A stretch of DNA of 10,789 nt from an uncultured Veillonella sp. (GTDB lineage Bacteria; Bacillota_C; Negativicutes; Veillonellales; Veillonellaceae). This document shows, piece after piece, positions 1 through 6,028 of the stretch. The position numbers were made by a program, and so were the translations under genes. A model generated the notes under the pieces. It was not told where the DNA came from, made no database searches, and was given only the letters and a program-made list of their open reading frames with translations. Numbering within the stretch: position 1 is the stretch's first letter; every line of letters starts with the position of its first letter. Location of the stretch: NCBI GenBank assembly GCA_900765235.1, contig CAAFRK010000107.1, forward strand, positions 1 to 10,789, in the 5' to 3' direction.

Positions 1-1109
1 CCCATTAGCATATAATAAATGGATCGATAAAAGCTGAGGCCTGGTAGTAAAGGGAATAAGCTAGTCATTAGGAAAACTATAGCAGGGCATTTCCGTTTAA
101 CAGCCAATATTCTTGATGCTATGGCGATGATAAAACCACTGATGAATATGGAGAGCATAACATTAGACTGTAGTGAAGATAATGTTAAGAACAAGAACCA
201 TGAGATGAATCCTAATATTGTACAATCGATAAAATGTTGTTTAGCTACACGGAATAAGATTGCAAATGCTGTAGTACCAATACCAGCCATTATACTACGC
301 ATAAACATAGAGGTTAAGGAATTAGTATCTAAATTAGAGGTATAAAGAGGAATCATTTGTGTGTTGAAGAGTAGTGATTGTACTACTGCGACCCCTACAG
401 CCATTGAAATACAGGTAAGTAACGCGCCCATCATAAGGGTTATTCCTGTATTATAGTTATTCTGGCTATACTCTCTAATAGCATTGACGAAAGGAACTCC
501 GGGAACAATGTCAATCATGGCTCCTAGTAATATAACTGATAGGTTGGAGCCTAATTCAAAGTGGATAAAGAGATTACCCAATAAGGCTATTAGAATACTA
601 CCTAAAATGGTAATCAATACATCAGAGCTAAGTATGCGTTTGATGGTACACATATAGACGCCTAATATTAAGCCTATAATACCGGAAATTATAGAGTCTG
701 TTATAGAACTACCAATTGCATAGCTAAAGCCCGAAGCTCCTAACGTATAAGCTACTAATCTCCAAAAAAAAGAATAGTCTGACATGGTATCAATTTGATT
801 AAGTTCACTTTCAATCTCCTCAATAGTAATATTTTTTTGTGTGATACGTCGGGAGAGAGCATTAACAGATTCAATTTTACTGAGGTTAATATCGACTTCA
901 GGAACGTTATAAATACGAGTAATTTCAGTTCCATCAGCTTTCTTAGCAGTTGCAAAAATACCTCTATTGGATACGTAGGCTTCTAAATCTTTAAAATTCA
1001 TAGCTCGTGCTATGTAGTTCATAGTATCCTCTGTACGACTGATTTCGGCGCCACTGCTAAGTAGTATTTTTCCAGCTTTTAGTATAATTTCTAATTCCAC
1101 ACCTGTCAT
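1..1109 (-). CDS. Fused ThrE-type threonine/serine exporter, 3' end outside window
   Basis: The minus strand is open without a stop from about 1127 to the left edge, so this is a real but partial gene lacking its C-terminus. The family exports threonine/serine (and related small amino acids) across the inner membrane by proton exchange. Counting from the upstream ATG at 1127, residues 19-35 read GKILLSSGAEISRTEDT, a ThrE-type N-terminal motif. A soluble N-terminal part of about 140 residues is followed by many hydrophobic segments, with DIVPGVPFVNA at 206-216. A second ThrE_2-like (DUF3815) half follows, with PLLPGLSFY at 359-367 just before the window ends, so both halves are fused in one chain. 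I chose the ATG at 1107-1109 because GAGG lies 5 bases upstream. The ATG at 1125-1127 overlaps the ykvI-like stop as ATGA but has no clear ribosome site. Family is firm; exact substrate is inferred. Confidence 0.9.
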   Translation of the reverse strand, partial: MTGVELEIILKAGKILLSSGAEISRTEDTMNYIARAMNFKDLEAYVSNRGIFATAKKADGTEITRIYNVPEVDINLSKIESVNALSRRITQKNITIEEIESELNQIDTMSDYSFFWRLVAYTLGASGFSYAIGSSITDSIISGIIGLILGVYMCTIKRILSSDVLITILGSILIALLGNLFIHFELGSNLSVILLGAMIDIVPGVPFVNAIREYSQNNYNTGITLMMGALLTCISMAVGVAVVQSLLFNTQMIPLYTSNLDTNSLTSMFMRSIMAGIGTTAFAILFRVAKQHFIDCTILGFISWFLFLTLSSLQSNVMLSIFISGFIIAIASRILAVKRKCPAIVFLMTSLFPLLPGLSFYRSIYYMLM

Positions 1110-1114
1110 TATTT

Positions 1115-1118
1115 CCTC
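1115..1118 (-). promoter_or_regulatory. Ribosome binding site deciding the ThrE start
   Basis: On the minus strand GAGGAAATAATG places GAGG 5 bases before the ATG at 1107-1109. It lies inside the last bases shared with the upstream gene's end, just beyond that gene's stop codon. This favours the downstream ATG over the stop-overlapping ATG at 1127. Confidence 0.55.
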
Positions 1119-1123
1119 GTTAT

Positions 1124-2527
1124 TCATTTTACTTCATTGTTATTTATATTGGACTTTTTGATAGGTCTATCTTTAGAAGATTCAGTTGGTTTTGATTCTT
1201 CCTGTTGTTCTTGTAGAATATTGATATTTTGATGTATAACTTCTTCATCTATTGAGAGATGCTCTTCTACATAGTCTTTTAGCTCTTGAACTGTTTCCGT
1301 ATTTGAAAGTATTTCTTTTGCTTCATTATGAATATCTTCTTTAAGAGATTTTGTATCTGCTTGACTAATATCACCTAATGTATGGAATAGTTCGCGTTCT
1401 TTTTCTGAAAGATTTTTGTGAGGACTATGTTTTTTTAGTGATAAATGGATCATCTTTCTTCGGAAGAGTTTTTCCATAATGATATCTTTACGATCACGGA
1501 GCCAGCCATAAATAAGAATAATTAGGAGTAATAGTCCCATATAACCGAGAATTGGGTAGAGGATACTAATTAGATCTTTAAAACCAAAGAAACTACATAT
1601 ATATCCTATGATTACTACAGAAATAATAACAATTCTCATTCTTTTTGTACTGCCGTTGGCAAAACGTCTAGCAATAGAATAAAAAAGAGAGAATGCTGTA
1701 TTAAAAATAAGTGAAAAGACTGTGATTGCATATATATATGCTAGCCAAGGATGAATTTGATTGGCAATAGCAAGAATCGGCAAATCTGCATCTTTTACTG
1801 TATCTAGATTGGCAAAAATAGAGATAGCAGCTATAAAAACAACTAATCCGACTAATAGGCCGCCACGAGTGCCACCTTTTTCTGCAATACCAATTCGAAC
1901 AACAGAACCACCTAAAATAAAGGCCATAGAAACAGCTGTCATAGCACATAGAGAATAATAATTAATGACAGAAAACCATACATTGCTTGTGGCTGGTTTG
2001 ATTGTGTGGGCTATAGCCTCTAATGTAGTCCAATCATGACTTTTACCAATAAAAGAGTAGCCTGTAATGATGAATATCATTACAATCATAATAGGTGTAA
2101 AAACACCTAGAACACTGGTAATTTTATCAAAGTCCATAAATGATACGGTTATGATTAAAAGTGAGCAAATTAATCCACCAAGCCAAAAAGGGAATCCAAA
2201 TTGTTGTTCTAAGTTTGAGCCTGCGCCAGCAATCATAACAAATCCCATAATAAAGCTACCAGAGATTAGTACAAAATCAAGTATTCTTGTAATAATAGGA
2301 TGGGAAATCTGTGTAAAAACTTCTTCATGATTGTCTGCACGATAGTAGCTCCCCAAAGAAAGCATGATTTTACCAAATGCGGCATTTAATAGACCTAGTA
2401 ATAGAACACCAATGAGACCAATTTGACCAAAGCTAATAAAATACTGTAAAAGGTCTTGTCCGCTAGAGAGACCAGCACCAACTATAACACCTATATAGGC
2501 AAATGCAATTTTCCATGATTGTTGCAT
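1124..2527 (-). CDS. YkvI-like membrane protein with long cytoplasmic tail
   Basis: A 467-residue integral membrane protein resembling the YkvI family, a poorly characterised group usually placed near the APC/LeuT-fold transporters. The first helix carries IGVIVGAGLSSGQDLLQYF (residues 12-30), matching the glycine-rich, helix-breaking first segment and the SGQ motif of that family. About ten to eleven hydrophobic segments follow up to about residue 342. Residues 345-467 are unlike the rest: first basic (KLFRRKMIHLSLKKHSPHK), then acidic and predicted helical, ending in a polar Ser/Lys/Asn-rich stretch. Family members I know of end near residue 350, so the tail of roughly 120 residues is an extension. 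GGAGG at 2536-2540 sits 8 bases before the ATG. The stop codon TGA overlaps a possible ATG of the ThrE gene, so the two are almost certainly cotranscribed and probably translationally coupled. Transport substrate unknown. Confidence 0.85.
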   Translation of the reverse strand: MQQSWKIAFAYIGVIVGAGLSSGQDLLQYFISFGQIGLIGVLLLGLLNAAFGKIMLSLGSYYRADNHEEVFTQISHPIITRILDFVLISGSFIMGFVMIAGAGSNLEQQFGFPFWLGGLICSLLIITVSFMDFDKITSVLGVFTPIMIVMIFIITGYSFIGKSHDWTTLEAIAHTIKPATSNVWFSVINYYSLCAMTAVSMAFILGGSVVRIGIAEKGGTRGGLLVGLVVFIAAISIFANLDTVKDADLPILAIANQIHPWLAYIYAITVFSLIFNTAFSLFYSIARRFANGSTKRMRIVIISVVIIGYICSFFGFKDLISILYPILGYMGLLLLIILIYGWLRDRKDIIMEKLFRRKMIHLSLKKHSPHKNLSEKERELFHTLGDISQADTKSLKEDIHNEAKEILSNTETVQELKDYVEEHLSIDEEVIHQNINILQEQQEESKPTESSKDRPIKKSNINNNEVK

Positions 2528-2572
2528 TATATTTTCCTCCTTTCAAATACATAACTTAGTATACAAAATAAT

Positions 2573-2581
2573 ATTATATCA
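2573..2581 (-). promoter_or_regulatory. Extended -10 promoter element for the ykvI-thrE unit
   Basis: The minus strand reads TGATATAAT, a perfect TATAAT with the TGn extension, about 46 bases upstream of the start at 2527. No good -35 hexamer is seen at 16-18 bases spacing, which is usual for extended -10 promoters. Confidence 0.5.
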
Positions 2582-2662
2582 TACTAATGATTCAGTTGAT
2601 GGAAACATCACCGCCAATCTCTATAAGATTAGCTAAGAATGGAGCTATTTATAGGCCTTAAG

Positions 2663-2683
2663 TTCAATACACTAACTATTGAA
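2663..2683. repeat. Short inverted repeat in the HAD-ykvI intergenic gap
   Basis: TTCAATA (2663-2669) and TATTGAA (2677-2683) are perfect inverted copies around a 7-base loop. A G-T and an A-T pair can extend the stem outward. No T-run follows on either strand, so it is not a good intrinsic terminator. It lies upstream of the ykvI promoter and could be an operator. Otherwise the 260-base gap 2528-2788 holds only the ykvI promoter and AT-rich sequence. Confidence 0.3.
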
Positions 2684-2788
2684 TTGACGGCGTGTACATG
2701 TGAAAGTACTGCCTCATAAATGTAACTAAGAAGTAAATCGTTTATTTTATATGAATTTGTTATAGATTAATGATTATAACTTTGTACA

Positions 2789-3448
2789 TTATTTATTTAA
2801 GTTTTCCACAATGCTTAAAATATCTTCTGCTTTACGGGCAATATGTGTTACGCCTAGTTCTTGGTAGAGAGATTCTTCTCTAAAGCCCCAGGTAACACCG
2901 ATACATAGTAGGCCGGAGTTTTCTGCAGTAGCAACGTCAACTTCAGAGTCACCTACATAAATAGATTCTTCAGGAGTAGAGTTTAACTCTTTTAATGCTT
3001 GGAGTACCATGTCTGGTGATGGTTTACGTTGTAAGCCCGGTCTTTCACCAATAGCAACAGGTAAGCGATCACCAAAATATTCTTTATTTAAAGGTGTAAC
3101 GCCTTCTTGGATTTTATTAGATACAATAGCTAATTTATAACCTTTTTCACGCAATGCATCTAGCATATCTAAGATGCCAGGATACGGTGCTGTAGTATCT
3201 TTTAGATGTTCTCCATAGTAGGTTTTGAACTCCTCAATATATGGTTCTAATTCATGATCTGCTACTGTACTAGGCAAGCATTGACGCATTAAGTATGTTA
3301 CTGCATTACCAAGTGCTGCCTTTACCTCTGCTAGAGACTTTTCAGGGAAGTTATGTGTACGTAGTACATGATTTACAGCATTCGCTAAATCTGTAGCCGT
3401 ATCGAGCAATGTGCCGTCGCAATCAAAGACGATGGTTGTATATTTCAT
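2789..3448 (-). CDS. HAD-superfamily phosphatase, phosphoglycolate phosphatase-like
   Basis: A 219-residue cytoplasmic HAD hydrolase of the Gph/PGP-like group, cleaving small phosphate monoesters such as 2-phosphoglycolate. All four catalytic motifs are visible. Motif I is FDCDGTLLDT (D9 nucleophile, D11 acid/base), motif II is AIVSN with S110, motif III is K142 in RKPSPD, and motif IV is YVGDSEVD with D167 and D171 for magnesium. Residues about 17-85 form the helical C1-type cap that sets substrate choice. Length is normal for the family. GGAGGT at 3453-3458 precedes the ATG. It has its own promoter and diverges from the NTF2-like gene. It is separated from the downstream ykvI-like gene by 261 bases containing a second promoter, so it is probably a monocistronic unit with some read-through. 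Phosphoglycolate versus pyrophosphate (PpaX-like) or another phosphomonoester cannot be told from sequence alone. Confidence 0.9.
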   Translation of the reverse strand: MKYTTIVFDCDGTLLDTATDLANAVNHVLRTHNFPEKSLAEVKAALGNAVTYLMRQCLPSTVADHELEPYIEEFKTYYGEHLKDTTAPYPGILDMLDALREKGYKLAIVSNKIQEGVTPLNKEYFGDRLPVAIGERPGLQRKPSPDMVLQALKELNSTPEESIYVGDSEVDVATAENSGLLCIGVTWGFREESLYQELGVTHIARKAEDILSIVENLNK

Positions 3449-3484
3449 GGGGACCTCCGATGTTAAATCAATATGTACTTTATA

Positions 3485-3512
3485 AGTATATGATAAATAT
3501 GGAGAAAATCAA
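3485..3512 (-). promoter_or_regulatory. Promoter of the HAD phosphatase gene
   Basis: The minus strand has TTGATT (3507-3512), a 16-base spacer and TATACT (3485-3490), near the sigma-70/sigma-A consensus. It predicts a leader of about 30 bases before the start at 3448, including the GGAGGT ribosome site. Confidence 0.6.
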
Positions 3513-3533
3513 GAGAATAGCCGTATTTGTTAC

Positions 3534-3550
3534 TATAATTGTGTTACAAT
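3534..3550 (+). promoter_or_regulatory. Candidate -10 elements for the NTF2-like gene
   Basis: TATAAT at 3534-3539 and TACAAT at 3545-3550 lie 38-49 bases upstream of the ATG at 3588. Neither has a convincing -35 hexamer at the right distance, so which one is used is unclear. Confidence 0.4.
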
Positions 3551-3576
3551 AATAGCAGTATTAATTACAGTGTATT

Positions 3577-3581
3577 GGAGG
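3577..3581 (+). promoter_or_regulatory. Ribosome binding site deciding the start at 3588
   Basis: GGAGG with a 6-base spacer before ATG at 3588-3590. A possible in-frame GTG at 3570 lies upstream of this site, so starting there would put the Shine-Dalgarno inside the coding region. Confidence 0.75.
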
Positions 3582-3587
3582 CGTAGT

Positions 3588-4427
3588 ATGACTGAAATAC
3601 AAGCTCTTTTATTGATAAAATCTATTCTTGAGTCTGCAGATATTCATGGTATTGAAAACATTTTGGCTGAGGATTGCGAGTACATGTCCACAGGGCGTGG
3701 TATTATTGGCCGCAATCGTAATGAAAGTATTGAGTTTTTATCCTCTATGACTGAGTCTATTAAGGCAGATAATGTGCCTGTTACGTGCAAGGTGATGCAT
3801 ATTACCGATGTGTACGAGGAGGATGCGCTATTCCATGAGGGCCGTCATGGTTTGACTGTTTCTTATGAAAGCGGCGATAACTATGTGTATATGATTTTTG
3901 TAGATGTAAATGATGAAGGCCTTGTAGACCGCATTGTTTCTAGTCAGGAAAACTATAGTATTGAGTATGATGATCTTCGTTTTGGCGATGATGAAAGCGA
4001 GTATGCTTTTATTTCTGCACCAACTACTGTGAAAGATTGGATTACAGCCCTCAGCATGTGGCTTGAAACCGGGAATGTTGATGTAGATGATTTTTACCAA
4101 TATATAGATGAAGACACACGTGTTGTATTCCAAAAAGGCGATGCTGAATCCATCACCCTTGAAAGTGGCCTTGATGTAGAAGATTACTTTGATCAGCTCA
4201 TGAACCAACACTTTGATGCGGTACCTCATATCATTCGCGATGAAGAAGATGGCCTTATTTTAACCTATGGTCCTATGAGTGCCATTGCAACCCTCAATGA
4301 AGAAGGCGTACTAGCGCTTATTAGTATCTATATCGACACACGCGACGAAGACGAAGCTACTGATGAAGTTGGCTATATCGAAGAAGAACTAACTAAGACA
4401 ACAACTACTGAAGAAGATTTATTTTAA
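3588..4427 (+). CDS. Acidic protein with two NTF2/SnoaL-like halves
   Basis: A 279-residue soluble protein with no signal peptide or membrane segment. I do not recognise a named family. The pattern suggests two consecutive NTF2-like (SnoaL-type cone) domains. Each half opens with two amphipathic helices and a Leu-Glu motif (SILESADIHGIENILAEDCEYMS at the start, then MWLETGNVDVDDFYQYID near residues 157-174). Each half then has strand-like stretches ending in a parallel pair, MIFVDVNDEGLVDRIV and IATLNEEGVLALISI. The second half ends in a tail very rich in Asp/Glu/Thr. The whole protein is strongly acidic. NTF2-like folds serve as small-molecule enzymes or binding proteins, so no reaction can be assigned. 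It is a lone plus-strand gene, divergent from the HAD phosphatase and convergent with the permease operon. The start follows the GGAGG at 3577. Gene reality is strong; the domain duplication is inference. Confidence 0.8.
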   Translation: MTEIQALLLIKSILESADIHGIENILAEDCEYMSTGRGIIGRNRNESIEFLSSMTESIKADNVPVTCKVMHITDVYEEDALFHEGRHGLTVSYESGDNYVYMIFVDVNDEGLVDRIVSSQENYSIEYDDLRFGDDESEYAFISAPTTVKDWITALSMWLETGNVDVDDFYQYIDEDTRVVFQKGDAESITLESGLDVEDYFDQLMNQHFDAVPHIIRDEEDGLILTYGPMSAIATLNEEGVLALISIYIDTRDEDEATDEVGYIEEELTKTTTTEEDLF

Positions 4428-4456
4428 TTAACTCTATCAGTAAAATGTACTATACT
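4428..4456 (+). promoter_or_regulatory. Promoter-like sequence directly after the NTF2-like stop codon
   Basis: TTAACT (4428-4433), a 17-base spacer and TATACT (4451-4456) match sigma-A hexamers at 4/6 and 5/6 with ideal spacing. There is no protein gene downstream on this strand before the convergent permease. If active, it would make a short RNA covering the repeats and palindrome at 4456-4705. In AT-rich DNA such matches occur by chance. Confidence 0.35.
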
Positions 4457-4593
4457 TAGTCTAAATATATATGGTTAGCGAGATACCACCAGTTAAAAGA
4501 ATTATGTTTAGTCTAAAACTATATATGGTTAATGAGATACTACCAGTTAAAAGTATTATATTTAGTCTAGAAATGTAAAAAACTACCAGTTAA
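4456..4593 (+). repeat. Tandem intergenic repeat, about 2.7 units of 52-54 bases
   Basis: Units start at TTAGTCTA at 4456, 4508 and 4562. The first two share TATATATGGTTA, GAGATAC, ACCAGTTAAAAG and an ATTAT stretch, differing by a few substitutions and a 2-base insertion. The third keeps TTAGTCTA and CTACCAGTTAA but has lost the middle. The ACCAGTTAA core occurs at 4488-4496, 4542-4550 and 4585-4593. Confidence 0.8.
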
Positions 4594-4705
4594 TTTCACG
4601 TTGTAGTAAATCGACCTCCTGTTATTGAAGATCGGTTTACAAAACAACATGACTAACTGGTAGTTTTAAATTTAATTAGAAATAATTATTTTTAACTGGT
4701 AGTAT
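4537..4705. repeat. Nested 169-base palindrome / structured convergent terminator region
   Basis: Outer arms are perfect inverted 16-mers, ATACTACCAGTTAAAA (4537-4552) and its complement at 4690-4705, ending right beside the permease stop codon. Inner arms are AAAACTACCAGTTA (4579-4592) and TAACTGGTAGTTTT (4654-4667), which reuse the same core. Further in, GTTGT (4600-4604) pairs with ACAAC (4644-4648), and GTAAATCGA (4606-4614) pairs with TCGGTTTAC (4632-4640), allowing one wobble. The tip loop 4615-4631 begins CCTCCT. On the minus strand the inner arm is followed by TTTTTT (4577-4582), so it may terminate the permease operon. On the plus strand TTTTAAATTT follows. It lies between convergent genes. 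Confidence 0.8.
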
Positions 4706-6013
4706 TTACATTTCATCATGGTCCTTAATGAGACCAGCTTTTTTCTTTTTCCAATAGGAGTAGTAGAATGGCAAGATTACAATACAGCCGCCTAGACCCC
4801 AAAGTAATTGATTAGTTTGAGCTTGGGCGAGCATCCATAGGGATGTGCCGATAGCAATAACTGGGATTAAATAGCCACCAGGAATTGTGTAAGACCGAGC
4901 TTTGTTTGCCCATTTACGACGGAAGATAATAACAGCCAAACATGTTGGTAGATATTGTGTAAAACGAGATACTGCACTGATGGCTGCTAGGGTAGTAAAG
5001 GAACCAGACCATGCAAGTAATACACTGGCAATAGCAGTAACGATAGCTGCTACATATGGTGCATTATAACGATTACGTTTTGCTAGTGCACTTGGTAACA
5101 TGCCATCTTCAGCCATGGATGTAGCCACACGAGGAGCATAGTAAGCTTCCGCAAAGTTGATACCACCCATAGAGATTAAGGTACCTACTAATACGATATA
5201 CATACCAACAGGACCAACGATTACATTGAATGCATCTTGTACTGGTGCTTTTGTATTGGCAAGGTCAGTACCAAGTACACCAATAGATACAGCAAGGATT
5301 GCCATATATAGGATAGATACGAGAAGCATACACATGATAATAGCACGTGGTAAATTCTTTTTAGGATTTTTCATATCCTCTGCAGCAATGGCAATAACTT
5401 CAAACCCTGTATAGGCAAAGAATAGAAGAACCGCAGCTTGAGCAAAGGATCCATCAACATAGATGTCTTGTGGGAAGACTGGTGTAAAGTTAGCTCCATT
5501 AATAAAGAAGATACCAATTGCAATGAATAGGGCAAGAGGAACTAATTTAGAAATAGTGATTAAGTTGTTAACGAATTTAGATACGTTAACACCAAAGATA
5601 TTTACAATCGTAAGACCTACAATCAAGATGAATGAAATGACATCCTTTGCAAAATCACCACTTAACGCTGGTACGGCAGCACCTAATGCGGTAGCAAAGC
5701 CAACAGCCATGGCTGCCCAGGCAATAACGGTTACAATCCATTTTAAAACGCCTACTTCAAAGGCCCAAAAGTCACCTAATGCATGTTTTGCATATAGATA
5801 AGGGCCACCATTACGTGTAAATAGGCTAGCTGCCTCTGCAAAGCAAAGGGCGATACAGCCTGCAATAACGGCGTCAAATAAAAGGACGCCTAAACTAGCT
5901 GAACCAATTATAGAATACGCTTTGTTTGGTAGTAGGAAAATACCGGTCCCTACAATACCATTGATGCCCAGAAGTACAATACTCCAAAAGCCAAATTTTC
6001 CTGTTTCTTTCAT
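4706..6013 (-). CDS. APC-family amino-acid permease
   Basis: A 435-residue inner-membrane transporter of the amino acid-polyamine-organocation superfamily (COG0531 type). The first helix carries GINGIVGTGIFLLP (residues 16-29), the unwound glycine-rich segment that binds the substrate's amino and carboxyl groups. It is followed by the conserved Glu in CFAEAASLF (second helix) and by NGGPYLYAKHALG. About twelve hydrophobic segments are visible, and FFAYTGFEVIAIAAEDMKNPKKNLPRAI is the classic sixth-helix region with its cytoplasmic loop. Length is typical and the C-terminus is short and charged. It starts 15 bases after the stop of the PuuD-like gene, with AGGAAGG about 7 bases before its ATG, so the two form an operon. 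The pairing suggests import of a gamma-glutamyl-linked or other amino acid or amine that the hydrolase then cleaves. The substrate is inference; exchange (antiport) is also possible. Confidence 0.9.
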   Translation of the reverse strand: MKETGKFGFWSIVLLGINGIVGTGIFLLPNKAYSIIGSASLGVLLFDAVIAGCIALCFAEAASLFTRNGGPYLYAKHALGDFWAFEVGVLKWIVTVIAWAAMAVGFATALGAAVPALSGDFAKDVISFILIVGLTIVNIFGVNVSKFVNNLITISKLVPLALFIAIGIFFINGANFTPVFPQDIYVDGSFAQAAVLLFFAYTGFEVIAIAAEDMKNPKKNLPRAIIMCMLLVSILYMAILAVSIGVLGTDLANTKAPVQDAFNVIVGPVGMYIVLVGTLISMGGINFAEAYYAPRVATSMAEDGMLPSALAKRNRYNAPYVAAIVTAIASVLLAWSGSFTTLAAISAVSRFTQYLPTCLAVIIFRRKWANKARSYTIPGGYLIPVIAIGTSLWMLAQAQTNQLLWGLGGCIVILPFYYSYWKKKKAGLIKDHDEM

Positions 6014-6028
6014 ATTAAAACCTTCCTA

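Noticed and set aside
121..986. Short reading frames on both strands at 121-345, 755-955 and 795-986
   Set aside because: They lie inside the ThrE gene, whose frame is continuous and carries family motifs throughout. The apparent lack of a long gene comes only from its stop lying outside the window.
2597..2610. TGATG-GAAA-CATCA mini-hairpin upstream of ykvI as a riboswitch piece
   Set aside because: It lies upstream of the predicted transcription start and is a single 5-base stem with no surrounding conserved aptamer features.
2653..2735. Thirteen-codon ATG frame on the minus strand between the HAD and ykvI-like genes, as a leader peptide
   Set aside because: There is no ribosome binding site, and it lies upstream of the ykvI promoter, so it would not be part of the ykvI leader.
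3828..4229. 133-codon reading frame on the minus strand opposite the NTF2-like gene
   Set aside because: It has no ribosome binding site or recognisable domain, and the plus-strand gene explains the open frame. The same holds for the minus-strand frame at 7721-8035 opposite the AEC gene.
4567..4599. Ten-codon GTG reading frame on the minus strand after AGGAGGT
   Set aside because: The spacing of 14 bases is too long, the frame is tiny, and it lies within a predicted terminator arm. Kept only as a remark in the findings.
4428..4705. Type III toxin-antitoxin locus (tandem-repeat RNA antitoxin plus terminator before a toxin gene)
   Set aside because: Repeats followed by a hairpin recall ToxI-type RNAs, but the next gene is a convergent permease. 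No ToxN-like gene of about 170 residues is present on the same strand.
4456..4705. CRISPR array
   Set aside because: Only about 2.7 direct copies exist, they adjoin without unique spacers of constant length, and no cas gene is nearby.
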